DNA of 64,000 bases from DASQYE01 sp036389315 (GTDB lineage: Bacteria > Acidobacteriota > Blastocatellia > Pyrinomonadales > Pyrinomonadaceae). Each line of letters starts with the position of its first letter. The stretch's first letter is position 1. Of the stretch, positions 32,161 through 40,246 are shown piece after piece. A model generated the notes under the pieces. That model saw only the letters and a list, made by a program, of their open reading frames with translations, was not told where the DNA came from and searched no databases. The position numbers and the translations under genes were made by a program. Location: the NCBI GenBank assembly GCA_036389315.1, contig DASVQF010000048.1, forward strand, positions 1-64,000, given 5' to 3'.

Positions 32161-32178
32161 AAACCAAAAACTCAGGTG

Positions 32179-33426
32179 TCAGCTCTTCGACAAGGCTATG
32201 ATCGGGTCGAGGCGGGCAGCCTTGAAGGCCGGATAGATGCCCGCGATGATGCCGATGACGCTTGAGAAAAAGATCGCCAGGAAGATATAGGTCACGGTGA
32301 TGGTCATGGTAATCCCGGCCAGGCTCGTGATGAGCCAACAGACGCCTGCGGCCAACAGCAAGCCGAGAACTCCGCCGAGCGCGCAGAGCATCGCCGACTC
32401 GATCAGGAATTGCATCAAGATCTGCTTCTTGGTCGCGCCGATGGCCTTACGCAGGCCCACCTCGAAGGTGCGCTCCGTCACCGACACCAGCATGATATTC
32501 ATCACCACTATGCCGCCGACTACGAGCGTAATGAAGGTGATCGGAATGACGACCATCGCGATGCTGCCCGTAAACTGGTCTATCTGTTTGTTGAGGTCTT
32601 CGACGTTGACGATTCCGAAGTCGTCCTCTTCATTGCCCTTCAGTTGATGCTTATTGCGCAGAGCCATGCGCGCGTCTTCAATCGTCGCCTGAAAGGATTC
32701 ACGGTCAACTCCTTTGCCGTGAATCTGAAGCCCATCGCGTCCCCGGCCGAAGATTTGCAGGTGCGTGGTGATCGGAATATACAGGTGGCGGTCGAAGGAG
32801 TCGCCGAAGAAAGTGCCCCGTTTTTCTTCGACGCCGACGATGGTCATCGGCATGCCGCGCACTTTCAGAGTTTTGCCGACGGGGTCTGTGTAGGGAAAGA
32901 ACTTGTCCTTGATGTCGCCGCCGAGCACGCAGACCAGGGCCGAGCGCTGCACTTCGTCGGGCGTGATAAAGCGGCCGTCGGCCATCTCCTTATCTTCGAT
33001 CTCAAGCATGTTGGCCGTCGCACCGAAGATGAGGGCGCTCGGGAACTCGACGCCGTTCTGGCTGAGGTCTGTCTGGCTCGCCTGCGCGGCCCCGACCTCT
33101 GTGCATGACAGGCAATGCTCTCTGACCCACTCGTAGTCTTCCCACTCAAGCCGCTTGTTGCGACGATTGCGCCGCTCAAACTCTTCGTCCGAGAGCCTGC
33201 CGTGAAAGACCATGCGCGCGATCATGAAGTGGTTAGTGCCGAGCACCTTTGAGACCTTGTCCACGACGTAGGTGTTCAGGCCGCTGATGGCCGCGCCGAC
33301 CACGACCACCGACGCCACGCCGATAATGATTCCGATGAGGGTCAAAAAGGCGCGCAGCTTGTGCGAGAAGATCGCCTGAAGCGCGATTCGCGTGGCATCT
33401 GCGTAGAATGAATAGACACGTTTCAT
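32179..33426 (-). CDS. MacB-type FtsX-domain ABC permease
   Basis: About 415 residues from ATG 33426 (MKRVYSFYAD); 17 further codons upstream lack support. The layout is the same as in the neighbour: helix 1 with FLTLIGIIIGVASVVVVGAA, a large periplasmic part, then VMNIMLVSVTERTFEVGLRKAIGAT and AAFKAARLDPI-type end. The periplasmic domain contains an extra charged stretch and a CLSC pair near residue 100 that could form a disulfide. The two permeases are about equally related to MacB and form a likely heterodimer. The ATP-binding subunit must be encoded elsewhere. Confidence 0.92.
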   Translation of the reverse strand: MKRVYSFYADATRIALQAIFSHKLRAFLTLIGIIIGVASVVVVGAAISGLNTYVVDKVSKVLGTNHFMIARMVFHGRLSDEEFERRNRRNKRLEWEDYEWVREHCLSCTEVGAAQASQTDLSQNGVEFPSALIFGATANMLEIEDKEMADGRFITPDEVQRSALVCVLGGDIKDKFFPYTDPVGKTLKVRGMPMTIVGVEEKRGTFFGDSFDRHLYIPITTHLQIFGRGRDGLQIHGKGVDRESFQATIEDARMALRNKHQLKGNEEDDFGIVNVEDLNKQIDQFTGSIAMVVIPITFITLVVGGIVVMNIMLVSVTERTFEVGLRKAIGATKKQILMQFLIESAMLCALGGVLGLLLAAGVCWLITSLAGITMTITVTYIFLAIFFSSVIGIIAGIYPAFKAARLDPIIALSKS

Positions 33427-33557
33427 CTGGTTAACAGGCAGCCGGAAACAAGCTGGACGCAAAAGCTGTACGACCAAAGACCGGGCAAGGTTTAGAAATA
33501 ATTAGCCGCCGAGCCGAAGCTTTTAAGCACGGTTTGATGGCCCGGTAAAGGCTCCCG

Positions 33558-35405
33558 TCATGGCCGCAGCCGCAGGCGGTAAATGATAAAGTCCCCGGCC
33601 CGCTCGCCTGCGTCGCGCTCGTACCAGCGATCAAGGTTAGAGAGGTCTGGGCGCTGCCAGGCGGGAAGAACCAGGTAGGAGAGCGTGGGGCGCGCGGCGC
33701 GGTCACGATTGAAGGAGGCGGCGTATTCACGGTAGCCGCGCAGCTCCGTCTCTATGTCTGCGGGTGTGAGGGGCCGCCAGCTTACGTTCCAGGCAGCGTC
33801 GTTGCGGCCCCAGCCGACGAGCGTGTTGATGAAGTATCTCTTTTCGGGGTCGAGCCGCTCGAAAGCGTATTCGTCGCCGGGCCCATAGCGGACGCCGGTA
33901 TAGTATAGATACTGGTAGACGCGCTCTCTATGCTCGGCCGCGTCCGAGCCGGAAAAGACCTGTAGGTGCGGAGCCCAGAGGACTGCGAGCCGCGCCTGCG
34001 CGGGCAGACTGTCGGCCAGCACCAGGTCTGTCGAGAGCGTCAAGGGCCTGTTCAATCCTTCGGCGCGCGCAAGCTCTGCGAGACGCAAGGCCGCCGGGCG
34101 CGAGCGATCAAGGCTGATATTTACCGGGAGGTATCTTCTGGTTGCGACCGTGGCTTCTATCCATCCCCAGCCGAGAGAGGCGAGCGCAATCCAGAAGAGA
34201 ACCTGCGCGGGAATCCTCCGCGCCGAAGGGCGGCGGCCGCGATGGATGAGCGCGATGCCGAGCAGCAGGGCGATGAGCGCGGCGTGCTTCGCTATGAAGA
34301 GATCGTAGTGAAGCGGCTGAAGGGAATGGCCCGTGACGACCTGCTGGTTGAAGACGACGAGCGGCAGGAGCGCGAAAGAGGCTGCAAAGACTGTGACTCT
34401 GCGGCGCGGCGCTAAGGGAGCGCGAGAGTGGGCCCACAGGAGCGCGGCGACGACCACCAAGCCTATGATCTCAGACCAATGGAGGAGGTCTGGACGGCGA
34501 GAGTGCGCGAGCAACTGCGTCCCGTCCATTGCGGGCGCACGATTCCTCAGAAGCAAGTAGTAGGGAATCAGGGCCAGCGAGCAGGCCACCAGAATCAAAC
34601 CTAAAAATCTCAGGTCTCTGCGCCAGCCTGCGGGGCGAAAGGCCGCGAGCGAGAGCAGGAGACACGCCGTCCACGCGAGCGCCGCCGTCCAGAGATAAAA
34701 ATAGGAGAAGACCAGCAGCGCAAAGATCAGGCACGCGGCCACGGCCCAGCGCCGCGAATCGGCTCTCTGCCCGAATATCGTTTCCCTCTCAAGGGCCCGC
34801 AACGCCCGCCAGACACAGGCGCAGAACAGGAAGAAGAAGGGGAACGAGACGGCCGGCTGGAAACGGCGCAGGAACGGCAAGAAGCTGAAGGCGAAGGTCA
34901 AATCCATCCCGCGCAGAGCTTGCCAGGCGATGTAGACGGGCCCAAAGGTTCCCAGGCAGAGCACTACTGGAACGGCCGTCGCCGCCAGCCACTCGTCATC
35001 CGTCAAGAGCAGCATCAGCCAGAAGATTGCGAGCGAAGCGCAGAAGGCGCAAAGGGGCAGGAGCAGCATGAAGACGACCGGCGCAGGGATGCCGAGCGTG
35101 CGCGCTACTGCGGCAATCGCAAGGGGCTGGACGAATTGAATGGAGAAGAGCGATTCGTGCTGCGGCGCGCCCTCGGCGTCGTCTCGTCCGGTGTAAGGGT
35201 CATTGCGGCGCTCTCTCCCGTCCACGAGCGCCGCGAGATAGGCCGCATAGGCCACCTCGTCCGAATCTATGTGCGCGTAAGAGCCCTGCCACTCAGCGCC
35301 GCGCGCGTACCACAGATTGAGCTGCGGATAGAGCGCAAGCAGCGTGACGGCCAGTGCTGCCAACAGGCCGAGCTTCCAGCGAGCAAAGGGGCGCGAAGTC
35401 TGCAA
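33558..35405 (-). CDS. multi-pass membrane protein, GT-C glycosyltransferase-like
   Basis: The 615-residue protein starts at TTG 35405 and begins with a transmembrane helix (about 12-28), then an extracytoplasmic loop with HIDSDEVAYAAYLA, the acidic-pair motif of GT-C enzymes. About ten more helices fill residues 95-430. The C-terminal 190 residues are an extracytoplasmic domain with aromatic-rich strands. GT-C enzymes transfer sugars from polyprenyl-phosphate donors on the outer face of the membrane. Overall similarity is to unnamed membrane proteins of this type. The substrate is unknown. It sits between the permeases and the flippase-like fusion, on the same strand. Confidence 0.65.
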   Translation of the reverse strand: MQTSRPFARWKLGLLAALAVTLLALYPQLNLWYARGAEWQGSYAHIDSDEVAYAAYLAALVDGRERRNDPYTGRDDAEGAPQHESLFSIQFVQPLAIAAVARTLGIPAPVVFMLLLPLCAFCASLAIFWLMLLLTDDEWLAATAVPVVLCLGTFGPVYIAWQALRGMDLTFAFSFLPFLRRFQPAVSFPFFFLFCACVWRALRALERETIFGQRADSRRWAVAACLIFALLVFSYFYLWTAALAWTACLLLSLAAFRPAGWRRDLRFLGLILVACSLALIPYYLLLRNRAPAMDGTQLLAHSRRPDLLHWSEIIGLVVVAALLWAHSRAPLAPRRRVTVFAASFALLPLVVFNQQVVTGHSLQPLHYDLFIAKHAALIALLLGIALIHRGRRPSARRIPAQVLFWIALASLGWGWIEATVATRRYLPVNISLDRSRPAALRLAELARAEGLNRPLTLSTDLVLADSLPAQARLAVLWAPHLQVFSGSDAAEHRERVYQYLYYTGVRYGPGDEYAFERLDPEKRYFINTLVGWGRNDAAWNVSWRPLTPADIETELRGYREYAASFNRDRAARPTLSYLVLPAWQRPDLSNLDRWYERDAGERAGDFIIYRLRLRP

Positions 35406-35462
35406 AGGATTCTTCCGGCGCTATGAAAAGCTGTCTCCCCCATGATCTTTTCTGCTGTGCGC

Positions 35463-37682
35463 TTACTCGTAGCTCAAAGCCTCCACTGCGTCCTGGCTGG
35501 CGGCGCGCAGCGCAGGATAGAGCGCGCCGACTGTTCCGCCGAGCAAGCCCACGGCGAGCGCGATCATAATCCAGCGCGGCTCTATCTCTATCGTCAGAGA
35601 GGTCGAGCGCATCACGGCGAAGCGCGCGACTAAGGTCAGGACGAGACCCGTGATGACGCCGAGCACGCTGACCAGTATTGCTTCCTGCTCGATCACCCAC
35701 GCAATCGTCGCCTTAGACATCCCGAGTGATTTGAGTATCCCGATCTGACGTGTGCGCTCGGTGACTGTGGTGTACATGGCGAGCAGGATGACGAGCGTGC
35801 TGATGGCGGCCGCCACTCCGACCACGACGTTGATGAAGACGTTGAGGGCCGGCACGCTCGAAGCATAAATCTCCGGCAGATCGCGCGTAAAGAGTATCTG
35901 GTCGTCGGGGAATTTCTGGCGGATGCGGGCAGCCACTTCGTCCTGCATCATGGGGTCGTTGCACGCGACGAGCACCATCGAGGCGCGTCCTTCGCTGCCG
36001 AGCTGATCCTGCATCGTCTGCAAGGGAATCTTGATGCGCCCGCCGCCCGGCGGCTCATACACGCCGACGATCTTGAACGGCCGCTCGTAAAGGGTCACGG
36101 TCGAGCCCAGGACAGCCTGCCGCTCCTGCTGCCAGATAGCATCAACTATCGCCTCGTCGCCGCCCTCAAGCTTGCGGCCTTCCTTGATCGAAAGGCCCGT
36201 CAGAGCAGCGTACTCGTCGAAGGGAATGCCGTCCACGACGCGCGAGCCGAAGCCACGGTCGCTGCTCAGAATATTCTGGCCGACCGAGACGGCCGCGCGC
36301 ACGCCCTCTATGCGCGCAAGCTCCGTGGCGCGAGCGACGGGCATGGTGAAAGGCTGCGAGCCCGAAAGGCCGAGCGTGCCGGAGGGGCGCACCATGATCT
36401 CCGCGTTGATGTTCGATTCGCGCCGCCCGCGCTCGCGCAGGACTCCGTGCGCCAGGCCCACCGTGAAGACAATGAGTAGCACGCCGACGCCAATGCCGAG
36501 GACGCTGACGGCCGTGCGCGCCGGGCGGTGCGTGATGTTTGAGAGAACAAGGCTGTCCATAAGCTTTCGCAGGCGAGGGCTCCGCTCCATGATGCGGCCG
36601 ACGGCCCGAGGGACGGCGTGCCAGGTCAGAACGACGAGCCCGATTCCAGTCCAGAAGACGATCCCGGCCTTGCGCACCAGCGCCAGCGTCACGCCTGTCG
36701 CGGCCGCGTAGCCGAGCGTTCGCAGGATAACCTCCGTGCCGCCCTCGTAGACGCCTATCGTCGCGGGCACAAACCCGAAGACGAAGTTGATGACCTTCGT
36801 CAACGATTCGATCACATAAGCCGCCTCGACGCGAGGCACGAACCCGAGCATCCGCAGTGTGACATAAACTTCCAGGACGCTGGAAGCGTGCGAGAGAAAA
36901 TCGAAGGCCAGGATACGAAAGAAAGAGCCGGGACGGTGCTTGTAAAAATCGTAGATGTGCGACTCGACGCGCTGTATCTGCTCGCGCCGCGAGGCCAGAA
37001 ACTTCGGCTTCAGGCCGACGCGCGCCAACTGGTCTATGAACCAGGTGAGGAGCCTGACGCGGCGATTATGCGCGATGGCCGCGCCGCCTATGCCGAGCAG
37101 CGCCACGCCCGCAATCCCGAACAGCACGTAGCGCACGACGAGCGGCAAGTCGTAAGAGACCAGCATCACGCACGCGCCCGTCAGGATGAAGACGATCACC
37201 GAGAGGTTGTAGAGAATGTTGTCTATGACGACGGCCTGCACGCCGTAGGCGAGCGGCACGCGCTTCCTGAGCAGCGCGACCTTCGTCGCTTCGCCGAGCA
37301 CTGGCCCGGTGAAAGTCAAAAAGCTGATGGCCTCGCCGCCCAGCCGCACCGAGAGCGCCTGAAAGAAGTTGAAGCGGCGGTGCTCGGGCGGGACTGCCGC
37401 GCTCATGGCGAGCGTGCGCAGGACGTGACGCGAGCCGTTAATGGCGATCAGGATGAGAAAGCCGAACCCGATGCGGCCCAAAGCGTCGAAGATGGGCTGC
37501 ACGCCGACGCGGTTGATGACGTAGATGAGCAGGCCGAGGCCGAGGACGAAAGCCACTGCCTGTAGCCAGATGATCGAGCGGCGGCCGGAACGTGCGCCGG
37601 ACTCCTGTTCCTCGTCAGCGAGTCCCTCAAGCTCGTCCATCTCGACGGGCTCGTCCGTCACCTGCCTGTCGGTGGTTATCAA
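35463..37682 (-). CDS. fusion of LPG-synthase-TM (flippase-like) and FtsX permease
   Basis: A single 739-residue chain. About residues 38-360 are the lysylphosphatidylglycerol-synthase TM/UPF0104 type: seven or eight helices, with LTFTGPVLGEATKVALLRK and the signature GFVPATIGVYEGGTE near 300. About 370-739 are an FtsX/MacB permease: LVLSNITHRPARTAVSVLG, a periplasmic domain (GIPFDEYAALTG), then three helices with TTVTERTRQIGILKSLGMS and ALYPALRAASQDAVEALSYE. The first kind moves or flips polar lipids; the second couples to an ATPase. Start TTG 37682 overlaps the stop of the upstream gene and has an AAAGGAG SD. I see no frameshift at the junction, so the fusion is real in this sequence. Confidence 0.88.
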   Translation of the reverse strand: MITTDRQVTDEPVEMDELEGLADEEQESGARSGRRSIIWLQAVAFVLGLGLLIYVINRVGVQPIFDALGRIGFGFLILIAINGSRHVLRTLAMSAAVPPEHRRFNFFQALSVRLGGEAISFLTFTGPVLGEATKVALLRKRVPLAYGVQAVVIDNILYNLSVIVFILTGACVMLVSYDLPLVVRYVLFGIAGVALLGIGGAAIAHNRRVRLLTWFIDQLARVGLKPKFLASRREQIQRVESHIYDFYKHRPGSFFRILAFDFLSHASSVLEVYVTLRMLGFVPRVEAAYVIESLTKVINFVFGFVPATIGVYEGGTEVILRTLGYAAATGVTLALVRKAGIVFWTGIGLVVLTWHAVPRAVGRIMERSPRLRKLMDSLVLSNITHRPARTAVSVLGIGVGVLLIVFTVGLAHGVLRERGRRESNINAEIMVRPSGTLGLSGSQPFTMPVARATELARIEGVRAAVSVGQNILSSDRGFGSRVVDGIPFDEYAALTGLSIKEGRKLEGGDEAIVDAIWQQERQAVLGSTVTLYERPFKIVGVYEPPGGGRIKIPLQTMQDQLGSEGRASMVLVACNDPMMQDEVAARIRQKFPDDQILFTRDLPEIYASSVPALNVFINVVVGVAAAISTLVILLAMYTTVTERTRQIGILKSLGMSKATIAWVIEQEAILVSVLGVITGLVLTLVARFAVMRSTSLTIEIEPRWIMIALAVGLLGGTVGALYPALRAASQDAVEALSYE

Positions 37683-40246
37683 GGCGCTTCTGCTCCTTTA
37701 GCGACCGTGTTGGCCCGTGGCTCGGCCCCGTCGCCGAGCACCTCTTGAATGAGGCGGCCCGGAAAGGGACGAAAGCCACGCTGCCAGAGCACAGGGACGG
37801 GCGTCCGCTCGTTCTTGAGCTGTCCCGTCAGGGCCAACACCGTCGGCACGAAGCTCAGGCTATCATAAGGCTCTTCGACGACGCTCCCGCGCGGAATGCC
37901 TGTGCGCTCGCCGCCCGCCATCATCAGCGTCGAATGGGTCGAGATGTTAAAGAAAGAGCCGTGATTGCCGCCGGGATTAAAGCCGCGCACGTCGAAGTTC
38001 CAGTGATCGTTGGCGAGCACTAGGAGGTCTGCCTCGGCCAGCGCGCGCTGCCGCTTACGAAAGCGGCGCATCAATCTCTGGTCTTGCGAGAGGCCGGGCT
38101 CTTCGGGCGAGAGCTGCTCCGTGCGGTAGTGGGCCAACTGTTCGTGCAGGCCGATCAGAGCGTTGGAGTATTTCGTACGGTGTATCGCGCGCATCCATTC
38201 AAGCTCTGTGTGCCACCCGTCGAGCCACCGGGCGCGTCCTTCTCTTGCGACACCGAGCTTCTCATCTTCCCACATCTTGAGCGGGAATCCTTCGCCCCAC
38301 TCGGCGCGCTCAAAACTGACGGTCGCGTGCTCGTCCTCCCTGAGATTCTTGACGGGAAGATACCGAAAGCTCAAGCGCCCGGGCTCGTCTTCGCGCGAGA
38401 GGATGAGGGCCTGACGCTCTGCGCCGCCGTAGAGCCAGACGGCCTCTTCTCCTTCGCGGCACTCCGAGCCGAGAGCCGTTGAAAGACGCTCGCACTCGAT
38501 CTTCGTTGCGACGAAATCAACGGGGCGAGCGTCCACGCCCTTCTGCACGTTGTTGCGCATCGCGACGCCCTGAAGCAGCGAAAAGTAGTTGACCCGTGCA
38601 AAACTCTGCTGCATGTCGAGCGTCCCTTCGGGCGTCAGGCGAAAGCCGCCGGGCGCAACGCCGACCACGTAATTCTGCAACTCGTAAATGGAGTTCGGTT
38701 GGCCCATAGAGCCCTTCTGAATCACGTCCTCGACACGGAAGCTTAAGGGATTGAAGCCTTCGCGCCGCAGCGAGAGCAGGCGCGCGAGAGTTGCGCTGTA
38801 CTGCGTATATTCGCGCTCGTCGCCCAGGGCCGAATCCATGCGCGCGAACTGTCTGATGGCCTCCTTGTCGCGGCCCGCGTCCTGATCTTCCTTAGTCCAT
38901 TTCTTCGGCTGCGCCTCGACCACTGCCCGCTGCTTCTCAATCGCCGTGTGCAGCGCCCCTATCTCTTCCTTCAGCTCGGCCAAGACCTTTGACCATTCGG
39001 CGCGACGAGCGTCAACGGTCTTGAAGAAAGCGTCCGTGAGTGCGACCCTCAACTGGCCCGTCGTCTCTTTGCGCTGAAGCTGCTGCAAGAGTATGTGCAG
39101 GACATTGAGGTCGCTGTCGCGCAGGTGAAAGGAGGCGCGCTCGTTGCCGTCGAAATCCAGCAGCGCCGTCGGATAAGCAGTGCTCTGTCCTTTCAGGTAA
39201 AAGGATTCGGGCGTGGTCGTCGTAATCAGCGGAACCAGCGGATAGATTCCCTTGATCGAATAATCCAGCAGCAAGCGCCTCTTGGTGACGACGTGATGGC
39301 CGCCGCCCACCGCGCTCCCCAACAGCTTCACCAGGTTGTAGCCCTGGCTGTAGACGCGCTCGTCCGTATTGAAGCCGTGATCTGAGACGAGCACGAAAGC
39401 TGTCTCCGAGGCCAAAGGGCTGCGCTCAATCGCTGTCCAGATGCGGCCGATGATCGCGTCCAGCTCTTTGAGCGCGTAGAGGTGGGCTTCGCGGTCGCGG
39501 TTATGATGGGCCGTGTGGTCGAACTCGGTCGTGTAGTAATCGAGGTAGCGTATGCGCGGGTCGCTCAGCTTTTGAATCAGCTCGCGCTCCAATTGATCCA
39601 TCACGATGCTGCGCCCCTCAAGCCCCATCGTCCACTCGTCCACAAGCTCGCGCGGACTGCGGTTGAAACGGTTCGGCAGGGCGCGCTGAAGCGTCGTCCA
39701 GCGATTGCCGCGTTGATAAAGCTGAAAGCTATTGTAGCGTTCGTCGTACGCATAGGCGTCGACCAGCAGCGGCACGCCCAATTCGTCCAGGACTTCGACG
39801 CCCGGCATGTCTATTCGCCTGGCAGCAGCGTTCTCAAGATAGAACGGGATGAAATTCAGGTAGTCGTAAGAATGAAGCGTGTAGCGGTCGTATTCGACGT
39901 TGCCCTTGATCTGCAAGTGCTGGCCCGTGTCCAGGAGTGACCAGGACGGCCCCGAAAGGCTCATGCCGCGCACGTAGAAATTGGCGAGGCGCGTGCCCCC
40001 ATCGTAAAAGACGTGCTTGATCCAGGGAAGCTGGCTCTTGCCCGTACGCGGGTTGGTCTCGTTGACGAAGCGATCAACCAGAGGATAGGGCAAGCCGTCA
40101 ACTTTGATGATGACGAGGCGGCGGGCCCCCTTCTGCTGCGCCACGGCGCAGGGAGGCAGAAGCATCAGGCCCAGGAGGAGTGCGACGGAAAAGAGGACAA
40201 ACCCGCGTAGACGGGGAAGCCGAAGGCTACTCATTAGGCTAATCAT
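37679..40246 (-). CDS. exported alkaline-phosphatase-superfamily phosphodiesterase
   Basis: About 855 residues from ATG 40246, whose A is shared with the stop of the upstream gene (TAATG); the longer frame is unsupported. A signal segment is present (LRGFVLFSVALLLGLMLLPP). The fold matches nucleotide pyrophosphatase/phosphodiesterase enzymes: VIIKVDGLPY near the N-terminus, SLSGPSWSLLDTGQH holding the Ser/Thr nucleophile, DYYTTEFDHTAHHN with metal ligands, and FVLVSDHGFNTDE. Metal-binding His residues recur towards the end (NPGGNHGSFF). Inserts include a coiled segment. It may hydrolyse phosphodiesters such as teichoic-like polymers or lipid-linked groups. Substrate unknown. Confidence 0.8.
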   Translation of the reverse strand: MISLMSSLRLPRLRGFVLFSVALLLGLMLLPPCAVAQQKGARRLVIIKVDGLPYPLVDRFVNETNPRTGKSQLPWIKHVFYDGGTRLANFYVRGMSLSGPSWSLLDTGQHLQIKGNVEYDRYTLHSYDYLNFIPFYLENAAARRIDMPGVEVLDELGVPLLVDAYAYDERYNSFQLYQRGNRWTTLQRALPNRFNRSPRELVDEWTMGLEGRSIVMDQLERELIQKLSDPRIRYLDYYTTEFDHTAHHNRDREAHLYALKELDAIIGRIWTAIERSPLASETAFVLVSDHGFNTDERVYSQGYNLVKLLGSAVGGGHHVVTKRRLLLDYSIKGIYPLVPLITTTTPESFYLKGQSTAYPTALLDFDGNERASFHLRDSDLNVLHILLQQLQRKETTGQLRVALTDAFFKTVDARRAEWSKVLAELKEEIGALHTAIEKQRAVVEAQPKKWTKEDQDAGRDKEAIRQFARMDSALGDEREYTQYSATLARLLSLRREGFNPLSFRVEDVIQKGSMGQPNSIYELQNYVVGVAPGGFRLTPEGTLDMQQSFARVNYFSLLQGVAMRNNVQKGVDARPVDFVATKIECERLSTALGSECREGEEAVWLYGGAERQALILSREDEPGRLSFRYLPVKNLREDEHATVSFERAEWGEGFPLKMWEDEKLGVAREGRARWLDGWHTELEWMRAIHRTKYSNALIGLHEQLAHYRTEQLSPEEPGLSQDQRLMRRFRKRQRALAEADLLVLANDHWNFDVRGFNPGGNHGSFFNISTHSTLMMAGGERTGIPRGSVVEEPYDSLSFVPTVLALTGQLKNERTPVPVLWQRGFRPFPGRLIQEVLGDGAEPRANTVAKGAEAP

